From Actinomycetota bacterium (GTDB lineage: Bacteria > Actinomycetota > Humimicrobiia > Humimicrobiales > Humimicrobiaceae), in contig JAMDEN010000101.1 of the NCBI GenBank assembly GCA_023487035.1, positions 1-33,325 of the forward strand: a stretch of 33,325 bases of DNA, in the 5' to 3' direction. Of the stretch, positions 24,899-33,202 are shown in pieces. Numbering within the stretch: the first letter of the stretch is position 1; each line of letters starts with the position of its first letter. The translations under genes and the position numbers were made by a program. A model generated the notes under the pieces. The model was not told where the DNA came from. It was given only the letters and a program-made list of their open reading frames with translations, and made no database searches.

Positions 24899-25885
24899 AT
24901 GGCTAAAGAGAAAATAATTGAAGATACAATTATAAATCAGGATTTGAGAAAAAAAGATCGTATTAAGATAATATTTAGGTCAAACATTGTTTTTGTTGCT
25001 TTAGTAGTAGTTATTGCTGTATTTGGTTTTATATCACCAAATTTTTTTAGATTTGAGAATATTCTTAATATAGGAAGACAACTTTCTATTCTTTCGATAA
25101 TGGCATTTGGTATGACACCAGTAATTATTTCAGGTAATATTGATCTTTCTGTTGGGGCAACCTTAGCAATGGCATCTATGACTACAGCTTTAACTATACA
25201 AGCAACTGACCAAGTTATATTAGGTGTAATAGTAGGACTAGCAACTGGTGCCTTTATAGGATTTTTAAATGGTTTTTTAAGTACTAAAGGTGGAATTCCA
25301 TCTTTTCTTACTACACTTGGCATGATGGGAGCTGTTAGAGGATTTGCTATGATTATTACTTCTACTTTAGCAGTACAAGTTTATAATCAAAAATATTGGT
25401 CGTGGTTTGGAGATGGCAAAATAGGTTTTTTACCAACTTCTATTATGTGGACTATCATTGCATTTGTATTTATTCATGTATTATTAAGGTATAGTACTCT
25501 TGGTAGATATATTTATGCTGTAGGAGGAAATCTAAGAGCTGCAAATTTTACTGGTATTAAAACTGATAAAGTTGTTATATGGTCATTTGTTATATGTGGC
25601 ATATTTTCAGCTTTAGCAGGAATTATTTTATCTTCAAGAATGCATGCTGCTAGACCAAATATTGGAGAAGGATACGAATTGAATGCAATTGCTGCAATAA
25701 TACTTGGCGGGGCAAGTCTATTTGGAGGGAAAGGTAATGTAATAGGCACTCTTTTAGGAGCTTTGGTAATCGGAACCTTGGGTAATGGTTTAATTCTTAT
25801 TGGATTTGATACTTATGTCCAAACAATGGTAAGAGGTATAGTTATTATTGCCGCTGTTCTTTTTGCAGGGAGAGAGAAGGTATAG
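24899..25885 (+). CDS. Sugar ABC transporter permease (RbsC type)
   Basis: The 328-residue protein has about nine to ten membrane spans of the BPD_transp_2 family, which serve ribose-, xylose- and autoinducer-2-type importers. Typical marks are 'GNIDLSVGATLAM' (about 76-88), 'TKGGIPSFLTTLGMMG' (about 129-144) and the ATPase-contact loop 'AVGGNLRAANFTGIK' (about 207-221). AAGGAGG lies 13 bases before the ATG, a little far. No second permease follows, so the transporter probably uses a homodimer. This is the last gene of the transport unit. Confidence 0.93.
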   Translation: MAKEKIIEDTIINQDLRKKDRIKIIFRSNIVFVALVVVIAVFGFISPNFFRFENILNIGRQLSILSIMAFGMTPVIISGNIDLSVGATLAMASMTTALTIQATDQVILGVIVGLATGAFIGFLNGFLSTKGGIPSFLTTLGMMGAVRGFAMIITSTLAVQVYNQKYWSWFGDGKIGFLPTSIMWTIIAFVFIHVLLRYSTLGRYIYAVGGNLRAANFTGIKTDKVVIWSFVICGIFSALAGIILSSRMHAARPNIGEGYELNAIAAIILGGASLFGGKGNVIGTLLGALVIGTLGNGLILIGFDTYVQTMVRGIVIIAAVLFAGREKV

Positions 25886-26167
25886 ATTAATTAAGAATGA
25901 GATTAATTAATTATTCTGATAAGCAAAACAATTTAATAAAAACTATGAAGTTAAATTAAATTATGTAAGAAGAACCTTAAGATATATAAAAATATTAATA
26001 TATTAAGCACAAACTATATATAATGAACATTAAGTTGGTAAGCTATCATTATAATATAAATTTTCAAAAAAAGAAATTTTTGATAAGAAAAATTTAATTT
26101 AAATTTATTTTATAATATTTTAGCTTATATTTAATTATTAACACGATAGATAGGAGAGTTAGAGAAA

Positions 26168-27346
26168 ATGGAAAATTTTGTTTTTCAAAGCCCAACAAGA
26201 ATAATTTTTGGGAAAGGCTCAGAAGAAGAAGTAGGAAAAGAAACAAAAAAATATACAAATAAAGTTTTACTTCATTATGGTGGTCAAAGTATTAAAAAAT
26301 TTGGGTTGTACGACAAAGTAATTAAGTCTCTAAAAGATGAAAATATTGAAATATTTGAGCTTGGTGGTGTTAAACCTAATCCAAGACTCGATCTGGTTTA
26401 TGAAGGTATAAAAATATGTAGGGAAAATAAAATTAATTTTGTTTTAGCAGTTGGCGGAGGAAGTGTTATAGATTCTGCAAAAGCAATTGCTATAGGTGTT
26501 AAATATGACGGAGACGTATGGGATTTCTTTGAAGGCAAGGCACTTTCCGGAGATGCAGAAGTTATTCCTGTTGGTGTTGTGCTTACAATACCTGCAGCAG
26601 GAAGTGAGGCAAGTATTTCTGTAGTAATAACTAAAGAAGAAGGCCTGTTAAAAAGAGCTTATGATGATGAAAATGTAAGGCCGGTGTTTGCAATTCTAAA
26701 CCCAGAATTAACTTTTACTCTTCCAAAAGAGCAAACCCTTAATGGTATTGCAGATATCTTTGCACATGGACTTGAGAGATATTTTACTAATGCAAAAGAT
26801 GTAGATTTTTCAGACAGACTTCTTGAAGGATCTTTCAGGTCATTAATTAAAAATTCTTACTTAGTTCTTGAAAATCCTTTAGATTATGGCCCACGTTCAG
26901 AAATTATGTGGAATGGTTTGCTGATTCAAAATGGCATATTCGGCATGGGAAGAATAGATGATTGGGCTTCACACATGATAGAACATGAACTAAGTGCAAT
27001 TTATGATATTGCACATGGAGCAGGACTTTCAATTGTTTTTCCTGCATGGATGGAATATGTCTATAAACATGATGTTAACAGGTTTGCACAGTTTGCCGTA
27101 AGAGTTTTTGGAATTGAAGTTTATTTTGATGATATTGAAAAAACAGCAGTTGAAGGTATTAAAAGACTTAAAGGATTTTTTAAAGAGATAGGGCTGCCTA
27201 CTACATTAAAAGATGTAAATATTCCAGATGATAAAAAACAACTTGAATTAATGGCAGATAAGGCAACTAGAAGAGGCCCAATTGGAAATTTTGTTAAACT
27301 AGAAAAAAATGATGTGCTGAATATTTTAAAACTGGCTGCAAAATAA
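26168..27346 (+). CDS. Iron-containing alcohol dehydrogenase (butanol dehydrogenase/YqhD type)
   Basis: The 392-residue protein is a group III, metal-dependent alcohol dehydrogenase that usually reduces aldehydes with NAD(P)H. The nucleotide site is 'GGGSVIDSAK' (96-105). Metal ligands are D196, H200, H269 and H283, in 'ADIFAHGLERYF', 'WASHMIEH' and 'DIAHGAG'. These positions match those of YqhD with an offset of two. A ribosome binding site AGGAGAG precedes the ATG. With the aldehyde dehydrogenase gene next, it would handle an aldehyde from sugar cleavage, such as lactaldehyde or glycolaldehyde; that is inference. Confidence 0.92.
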   Translation: MENFVFQSPTRIIFGKGSEEEVGKETKKYTNKVLLHYGGQSIKKFGLYDKVIKSLKDENIEIFELGGVKPNPRLDLVYEGIKICRENKINFVLAVGGGSVIDSAKAIAIGVKYDGDVWDFFEGKALSGDAEVIPVGVVLTIPAAGSEASISVVITKEEGLLKRAYDDENVRPVFAILNPELTFTLPKEQTLNGIADIFAHGLERYFTNAKDVDFSDRLLEGSFRSLIKNSYLVLENPLDYGPRSEIMWNGLLIQNGIFGMGRIDDWASHMIEHELSAIYDIAHGAGLSIVFPAWMEYVYKHDVNRFAQFAVRVFGIEVYFDDIEKTAVEGIKRLKGFFKEIGLPTTLKDVNIPDDKKQLELMADKATRRGPIGNFVKLEKNDVLNILKLAAK

Positions 27347-27474
27347 TTTTTTAGCAGAAAATATAGAAATATTGAAATATACAACATTGATTAGAAAGTT
27401 CAAAAATAAAAATAAAAAGTAGCTCATACGATATAATAATCATTTAACAAATAAAAAATGAGGGGTGATCAGCA

Positions 27475-28947
27475 ATGAAAGACTATAAACTATTTATCGA
27501 TAATAAATGGGTTGATGCTTCAGATAAAAATACTACTCCAGTAATTAATCCAGCAAATGGGGAAATAGTAGCAAATGTTGCATTTGCTACTAAAGAAGAT
27601 GTTGATATGGCAATAATATCAGCAAGAGAAGCATTTGATAAAGGACCTTGGCCAAAAATGAGCGCAATGGAGAGAGGTCGTATCCTTAAAAAATGTGCTG
27701 ATATTATAATGAGAAGGTTAGAAGAATTTGCATTAGTTGAAACATTGAATGTAGGGAAACCTATAATAGAAAGCAGGAATTTGGATATTCCTATGACTGC
27801 AGACTGTTTTGAATATTATGGTAATTTAATTGTCAGTGTTAATGGGGAATGTATCCCGGTAGGTCCTGCAGCATTAGATTATACTTTAAAAGAACCAATT
27901 GGTGTAGTTGGTGCAATAACACCATGGAATTTCCCAGTAGCATTAGCAGTTAGAAAAATAGCTCCTGCAATAGCAGCTGGAAATACCATGGTTATAAAAC
28001 CAGCTTCATTTACTCCCTTGACAACTATTATGCTTGGAGAAGTATTCCTGGAGGCAGGTCTTCCCAAAGGGGTTGTAAATATTGTGCCTGGGTCTGGTTC
28101 AGTTACAGGAGAAGCTATTATAAATAGTCTTTTAATTGATAAATTCAGTTTTACAGGATCAAAAAAAATTGGTTCTAGGGTAATGGAAAAAGCTTCCTGC
28201 TGTGCTAGTTCTGTATCTCTTGAATTAGGAGGAAAAGCTCCTGCTATAGTTTTTAAAGATGCAGACATAGATACAACTATTAAAGGTATTCTATTTGGTG
28301 CATTTCTTAATCAAGGTGAATGCTGCTGTGCTGCTACCCGGGTATTGATTGATAAATCTATCCATGACCGATTTATGGAGAAATTTGTTCCAGCAGTTGA
28401 ATCAATACGTATCGGACTACCTATTGAAGAATCAACACAGATGGGTCCAATGATTACACAATCTCATCAGAAAGAAGTACTTAAATATATAGAACAAGGG
28501 ATTAAAGAAGGTGCTAAGCTGGTTTGTGGAGGCAAAATTCCTGTAGATGAAGAACTTAAAGACGGATTCTTTATTATGCCAACAATATTTGACAATGTTA
28601 TGCCAAATATGACTATATATCGTGAAGAGATTTTCGGACCTGTTTTAGTAATTTCAATTTTTAAGAATGAAGAAGAACTTATTGAAGCTGCCAATGATAC
28701 TCAATTTGGTTTAGCAGCGAGTATTTTTACAGAAAATTTAAGAAGGGGTCATGTAGTAGCAAGAAAATTAAAAGCAGGTACGGTATGGATTAATATACAC
28801 AACTTTGTTTATTCCCAAGCTCCATATGGAGGTTATAAGCAAAGTGGTATAGGGCGTGAACTTGGTAAAGAGGGAATAGAAGAGTACATGGAAACTAAGA
28901 ATGTAATCACCTATCTAGATGAAAAACCTTTCGACTGGTATAAATAA
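27475..28947 (+). CDS. Aldehyde dehydrogenase (NAD(P)-dependent)
   Basis: The 490-residue protein has the whole ALDH superfamily set: N152 in 'PWNFP', E250 in 'LELGGKAP', catalytic C284 in 'NQGECCCAATR' and 'EIFGPVL' near 384-390. Three cysteines in a row around the nucleophile are seen in some betaine-, lactaldehyde- and phenylacetaldehyde-type members. It oxidises an aldehyde to its acid. It follows the iron alcohol dehydrogenase gene by 128 bases, behind GAGGGGTGATC, and may act on the same aldehyde in the opposite direction. A half site TGAAATATA at 27373 is noted but weak. Substrate not readable. Confidence 0.93.
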   Translation: MKDYKLFIDNKWVDASDKNTTPVINPANGEIVANVAFATKEDVDMAIISAREAFDKGPWPKMSAMERGRILKKCADIIMRRLEEFALVETLNVGKPIIESRNLDIPMTADCFEYYGNLIVSVNGECIPVGPAALDYTLKEPIGVVGAITPWNFPVALAVRKIAPAIAAGNTMVIKPASFTPLTTIMLGEVFLEAGLPKGVVNIVPGSGSVTGEAIINSLLIDKFSFTGSKKIGSRVMEKASCCASSVSLELGGKAPAIVFKDADIDTTIKGILFGAFLNQGECCCAATRVLIDKSIHDRFMEKFVPAVESIRIGLPIEESTQMGPMITQSHQKEVLKYIEQGIKEGAKLVCGGKIPVDEELKDGFFIMPTIFDNVMPNMTIYREEIFGPVLVISIFKNEEELIEAANDTQFGLAASIFTENLRRGHVVARKLKAGTVWINIHNFVYSQAPYGGYKQSGIGRELGKEGIEEYMETKNVITYLDEKPFDWYK

Positions 28948-28966
28948 TAAATATAAGCTTTAATAT

Positions 28967-29004
28967 AAACCAAGTTCTTTTACTTGATTATATTAAGAAG
29001 GTTT
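28967..29004 (+). terminator. Weak hairpin terminator after the aldehyde dehydrogenase gene
   Basis: AAACC (28967-28971) pairs with GGTTT (29000-29004), and TTCTT (28975-28979) with AAGAA (28995-28999), leaving a 3-base bulge. A short T-run follows. It may end part of the transcripts before the next gene. Confidence 0.4.
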
Positions 29005-29073
29005 TTAATATAAAATACTTGCTTGTATTAATTTAAAGAAATGTAGTAAGTTGTTAAAAAAAGGAGTTTAAAA

Positions 29074-30300
29074 ATGAAAGAATCATTATCTTATCACACG
29101 AATAATTGGTTCGTAAGCTCTTGGAACTATTTTGAAAAAGTTACAGAGGAATTTAATTTCCCTAAAAAAGTTCAGTTTCACGATGTTACATTGAGAGACG
29201 GAGAACAGCAGGAAGGTCTAGTTTTCAGGAAAGATGAAAAAGTAAAAATTGCTGAACAGCTTGCAGAAGTTGGAATAGATAGGATTGAAGCCGGAATGCC
29301 TGTAGTTTCCAAGGAAGATGAAGATGCAATTAGGGAAATAGTAAAGAGAAATCTTGGTCCTAAAATTTTCACTTTTTCAAGATGTGTGATTGATGATGTA
29401 AAAATGGCTGCTGATTGCGGAGTCGACGGCATTGTAATAGAGATACCGTCAAGCAGGCATATTATAGAAAAAGCTTACGGTTGGACTGTTGAAAAAGCAA
29501 TGGAAATGTGCATTGAATCTACAAATTATGCTAAAGAGCTTGGTTTATATACCGTTTTTTTTCCGGTAGATATGACAAGAGCGGAATTTGACTGGTTTTT
29601 GGAAATGATTCACAGAGTTTCTACAGAAGGACATATGGATGCTTTAGGGATAGTTGATACTATGGGTGTATTGTCTCCACATGCTGTAGGATACATGATA
29701 AAAGAAATAAAGAAAAAAATCTCCAAACCTCTTGAAGCACATTTTCATAATGACTTTAACTGTGCTGCTGCAAATTCTGTTATGGCTGCGGCTGCAGGCG
29801 TGGAAGTTATACATACATCAATTTGCGGCATAGGTGAAAGAGCTGGTATGGCAGGTTATGAGGAAGTAGCTATGATGTTAAAAACCATGTATGGTGTTGA
29901 TGTGAATATTAACTTCAGTAAACTATATCCAACAGCAAAGTTAATGCAGGAATTATTAAAAATTCAGTTTCCTTCAACTAGACCGATTGTAGGAGATGGT
30001 ATTTATGCTATCGAATCCGGAATTGTTACAAATTGGCTGAATAGGGTATTGCCTGAAAACGATGAACTCGAAATTACACCTTTCCACTGGAATTTTGTAG
30101 GGCAGGAGGCACCAAAGATAGTGCTAGGGAAACATAGCGGGAAAGCATCGATACTTAATGCACTGGAAAAGATAAATATAAAAATTGATGATGATAAAAT
30201 AATAAATGAAATTTTGGATAAAGTTAAAAATAAAGCATCAGTTAAGAAGAATATTCTCAATGAAAAGGAATTTAAAGAAATTGTTGAAGAAACAATTTAA
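29074..30300 (+). CDS. DRE-TIM acyltransferase (isopropylmalate/homocitrate/citramalate synthase-like)
   Basis: The 408-residue protein has the DRE-TIM barrel start 'HDVTLRDGEQQEG' (36-48) and the metal-binding 'EAHFHNDFNCA' (near 226-236), then 'GIGERAGMAGYEEV' (near 252-265). The tail has 'LGKHSGKASI' (near 348-357), the linker signature of 2-isopropylmalate/homocitrate synthases. Such enzymes join an acyl-CoA to a 2-oxoacid. No leuCD- or leuB-like gene is near, so leucine synthesis is not the context. It follows the alcohol and aldehyde dehydrogenases with AAGGAG before its ATG. Its substrate pair cannot be told; a lyase-type use in sugar breakdown is possible. Confidence 0.85.
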   Translation: MKESLSYHTNNWFVSSWNYFEKVTEEFNFPKKVQFHDVTLRDGEQQEGLVFRKDEKVKIAEQLAEVGIDRIEAGMPVVSKEDEDAIREIVKRNLGPKIFTFSRCVIDDVKMAADCGVDGIVIEIPSSRHIIEKAYGWTVEKAMEMCIESTNYAKELGLYTVFFPVDMTRAEFDWFLEMIHRVSTEGHMDALGIVDTMGVLSPHAVGYMIKEIKKKISKPLEAHFHNDFNCAAANSVMAAAAGVEVIHTSICGIGERAGMAGYEEVAMMLKTMYGVDVNINFSKLYPTAKLMQELLKIQFPSTRPIVGDGIYAIESGIVTNWLNRVLPENDELEITPFHWNFVGQEAPKIVLGKHSGKASILNALEKINIKIDDDKIINEILDKVKNKASVKKNILNEKEFKEIVEETI

Positions 30301-30439
30301 TGGTTTTTATAGGAAAGATTAATTCTTAATTAATTATGGAAGACATTCTATAAAAAGAAAAGCTAAAAATATTAAATTGTCAAAGAACAATTAAAATTAA
30401 AAATATTTCTAAACATTCGCTCTTTGAAAACTAAATAAG

Positions 30440-31684
30440 TTAAGCAGCAACAGCATAAGGAGCTTGCTGTATAAATACTCTTGAAGGATCGTAGTATGAT
30501 TTGTATTTTAACATTGAATACATCATTCTTATTATTTTTACAGCTATTTTAATCAAAGCTTTTTTAGCAGGCATTCCGGCTGATACCATATCATGGTAAT
30601 ATTTTCCAAGATGACTATTGTGTTTTACAGCAGCAACACTTGAAAGATATAGCATATATCTTAAGTCTTTAGGACCTGCTTTTACAATTGAGGGGTTTTT
30701 CTTTTTGTACTTTCCTGATTCAAATATTTTTGGGTAAAACCCAATAAAAGAGACAAGTTTGTCTGAATTTGGAAAGCGACCTACATCTCCCACAGCAGCA
30801 ATAAAGGCAGCAATTGTACCAATACCCGCACCTTTAATTGAATTTAGGATGTCAAAGTTTAGCCTGTTGCCATCTTTGGGATCATCAGGATTTAAGATTG
30901 ATTTAATCTCAAGCTCTATATCTTTTACTTTGGCTGACAGTGAAGCTATCTCTTCAATCTGCATAGATATTGATATTCCTCTTGACTTATGAGCTTTACC
31001 GGAATAAAAACTATCCCTGGCAGCAGCTATTAACTCTTTTGCTTTATCAGCTGAGTAGTTGCATCCCTGGTATCTTCTAAATATCTTAACCAGCTTTCCA
31101 ACAGTAGCATCTTTTGCCATATGGCAGGAAGTCGGGTATTTTGATATAATTTCCATAGATACCTTTGAGAAGGGATAAGAGATTATCTTTGTATATTCAG
31201 GAAATACAAGATAAAGAAGTGCAAGAACACTTTTCTTTAAATCTTTTACCCTTCTCTCAAAAGAATGCTTTATTCTTACAAGTTCTCTAAGCTCAAGAAT
31301 TGACTCATCTGATATATAAAGATCATCAAACTTTCCACCTCTTACAAGATTAGCAATAGCGGCAGCATCAAGGGAATCGGTTTTAATCTTAGATCCCAGT
31401 GCCTGGCGATACTTCTTTACCTGATATGGGTTTAGCAGAATACAGGATATGTCCTTTTGTTTTAGGTATGAATACATATTTTCCCAGTAATTGGAGGATA
31501 TCTCCATACCGACTACAATTTGGTCTTTTCTGCAGCTAAATAGTTTTGAGAGTAGTTTTTCGATTCCTTCCTTGGAATTTGTGATGTTAAAGGGACTAAA
31601 AATTTCATTACCGTCTTCATCAATTGCTACTACCCTGGAAGTTCCTTTAGCAAGATCTAATCCAGGATATACTTTCTGGCTCAT
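30440..31684 (-). CDS. IS110-family transposase (DEDD type)
   Basis: The 414-residue protein has the N-terminal RuvC-like DEDD domain: D10 in 'GLDLAKG', E61 in 'GMEIS', D103 and D106 in 'KTDSLDAAAIA'. A coiled middle follows, then the Tnp20 domain with 'IKGAGIGTIAAFIAAVGD' and 'AGPKDLRYMLYLSSVA'. IS110 enzymes form tetramers and recombine donor and target under guidance of a bridge RNA. Length is full and no frameshift is seen, so it could be active. AGGATT precedes the ATG as a weak ribosome binding site. Confidence 0.93.
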   Translation of the reverse strand: MSQKVYPGLDLAKGTSRVVAIDEDGNEIFSPFNITNSKEGIEKLLSKLFSCRKDQIVVGMEISSNYWENMYSYLKQKDISCILLNPYQVKKYRQALGSKIKTDSLDAAAIANLVRGGKFDDLYISDESILELRELVRIKHSFERRVKDLKKSVLALLYLVFPEYTKIISYPFSKVSMEIISKYPTSCHMAKDATVGKLVKIFRRYQGCNYSADKAKELIAAARDSFYSGKAHKSRGISISMQIEEIASLSAKVKDIELEIKSILNPDDPKDGNRLNFDILNSIKGAGIGTIAAFIAAVGDVGRFPNSDKLVSFIGFYPKIFESGKYKKKNPSIVKAGPKDLRYMLYLSSVAAVKHNSHLGKYYHDMVSAGMPAKKALIKIAVKIIRMMYSMLKYKSYYDPSRVFIQQAPYAVAA

Positions 31685-31689
31685 GGTTT

Positions 31690-31890
31690 TAATCCTTTCT
31701 GTTATAATTTATTAATTGCCAAGCAGTTCCTGCTTATTTACTGACTTATTACAAAGCCTCGTTATAATTGGTACTTAAGCAATTTAAGTCCAAATCATTC
31801 TGATAATTGTTTTTTATAGTCAGTAGCAAGAAAGCAAAAGTCTTTCTAAATTGGTCTGTCAATTTAAGACAGCCCAAAGGAGGGTATATT
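31690..31890 (-). ncRNA. Candidate IS110 bridge RNA
   Basis: The noncoding region upstream of the transposase holds three hairpins: 31721-31735 (AAGCA/TGCTT, 5-base loop), 31768-31793 (TTGG-ACTTAA with TTAAGT-CCAA, one bulge, 5-base loop) and 31851-31877 (TTGG-CTGTC with GACAG-CCAA, one mismatch, 7-base loop). Bridge RNAs of IS110 elements come from this position and have several stem-loops with internal guide loops. The guide segments have not been matched to the ends. Confidence 0.5.
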
Positions 31891-31957
31891 TGTCTTTCTG
31901 CTTAGCTTATTTATTTATATAAATTGATTTTACAATAAAGAGTATTATTAATAAATA

Positions 31958-32989
31958 ATGATTATCTTATTATACGAGAATATTCTTATGGATAAAAATT
32001 TTTATAAAGTAGTTTTAACTGAATACGAAAATAAACCTACTGATATAGAGGAAAAAATTTTAAGCAAAATCAATGTCGATTTTAGATATTTAAATACATT
32101 TGATGAAAGTATTATTATCCAAGAAGCCAGAGATGCTGATGCATTAATATGTACTTGGGCTAAAATTAACTCAACTGTCATTAGTGAAATGAGAAAATGT
32201 AGAATAATTGTAAGGTGCGGCATAGGTGTTGACAATATTGATATTGAAGCTGCATCCAAAGCAGGAATTTGGGTAGCAAATCTTCCGGATTATGCAATTT
32301 TAGAAGTAACAAACCATACGATAGCTTTAATTTTAGCATTAAACAGAAAATTATTTTTATATAATTTCGGAATAAGAAATGGATTATGGGGTTTTAGTGT
32401 CGGAGTTCCTATTAAAAGAATTGATGGACAGACACTGGGACTGATAGGATTTGGCAATATTGCTCAAAATGTTTCAAAAAAATGTATTGGATTAGGACTA
32501 AAAGTCATATCATTTGACCCAAATATAGATGAAGATTATATGATTAGCTGCGGGGTTGTTAAGGTTGATAGCCTATACTATTTGTTGAAAAATTCTGATT
32601 TTGTATCATTGCATGTACCATTGAATGATTCTACTAGGGGAATAATAGGAGAAAAGGAATTAAAAATGATGAAACCTGATGCGTATCTGATAAATACTGG
32701 AAGAGGCGGCTTAATTAATGAACCTTTATTAATAAAAGCAATAGAAGAAAAATGGATTGCAGGAGCAGGACTTGATGTTTATTTAAACGAGCCAATAAGT
32801 AAGGATAATAAACTGTTAAAATTAGAAAATGTTATTTTAACGCCACACGTTGCTTATTATTCAGAAGAAGCTATACTGGATCAGCGAAGAATGGCTGCAG
32901 AAACGGTACTGGGAGTGTTAATGGGAGGCACTCCAAAATCTTTTGTTAATAAAAATTTGCTAATAAAATATGGAAAAAATATAAATTAG
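31958..32989 (+). CDS. D-2-hydroxyacid dehydrogenase, CtBP/phosphoglycerate-dehydrogenase-like
   Basis: The 343-residue protein has the NAD-binding 'GLIGFGNIAQNV' (161-172) and the catalytic triad R249 in 'INTGRGG', E278 in 'YLNEP' and H297 in 'LTPHVAY'. The N-terminal part 'YKVVLTEYENKPTDIEE' resembles the C-terminal-binding-protein-like branch of the family rather than SerA, and no ACT domain is present. It interconverts a 2-oxoacid and a D-2-hydroxyacid. ATG at 31958 has no ribosome binding site; ATG at 31988 (residue 11) is an equal choice and gives a better family N-terminus. The IS110 element directly upstream may have removed its native leader. Confidence 0.88.
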   Translation: MIILLYENILMDKNFYKVVLTEYENKPTDIEEKILSKINVDFRYLNTFDESIIIQEARDADALICTWAKINSTVISEMRKCRIIVRCGIGVDNIDIEAASKAGIWVANLPDYAILEVTNHTIALILALNRKLFLYNFGIRNGLWGFSVGVPIKRIDGQTLGLIGFGNIAQNVSKKCIGLGLKVISFDPNIDEDYMISCGVVKVDSLYYLLKNSDFVSLHVPLNDSTRGIIGEKELKMMKPDAYLINTGRGGLINEPLLIKAIEEKWIAGAGLDVYLNEPISKDNKLLKLENVILTPHVAYYSEEAILDQRRMAAETVLGVLMGGTPKSFVNKNLLIKYGKNIN

Positions 32990-33114
32990 CAAGATAATAA
33001 AAAAGTAAAAGTAGAATTTATTTTTTTGTCATTATTTCTATATGTTAATTTACTTTTAAACTTACAGAAATTGTTGAAGTGCACTTTTAGTTACAAAATA
33101 GTTATTAATATTGA

Positions 33115-33174
33115 TTGACAAAAAAATATTATAAATAAAATATAAATAAATTACATAATATGAAATATATTTTA
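33115..33174 (+). promoter_or_regulatory. Promoter with operator-like site before the last gene
   Basis: TTGACA lies at 33115-33120. The best -10 choice, TAAAAT (33136-33141), is 15 bases away; other AT-rich choices exist. TGAAATATATTTTA (33161-33174) lies downstream of it and repeats the SorC-linked motif seen at 14753 and 15854. It suggests control of this gene by the same regulator. Confidence 0.5.
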
Positions 33175-33202
33175 TATTTATAAAAGAAAAGGAGAACTAA
33201 AA

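Larger units (their letters stand above)
30440..31910 (-). mobile_element. IS110-family insertion element
   Basis: The element comprises the transposase gene on the minus strand plus about 230 bases of structured noncoding DNA upstream of it. No terminal inverted repeats or target duplication are apparent, as is usual for IS110, so both ends are estimates. It lies between the DRE-TIM gene and the hydroxyacid dehydrogenase gene and may have separated the latter from its own promoter. Confidence 0.75.

Noticed and set aside
30421-30440. CTTTGAAAACTAAATAA, like the anti-terminator leader seen in rRNA operons of Bacillota
   Set aside because: No 16S or 23S rRNA or tRNA sequence is nearby; it is a short match at the edge of the IS110 element and probably chance or part of the element end.
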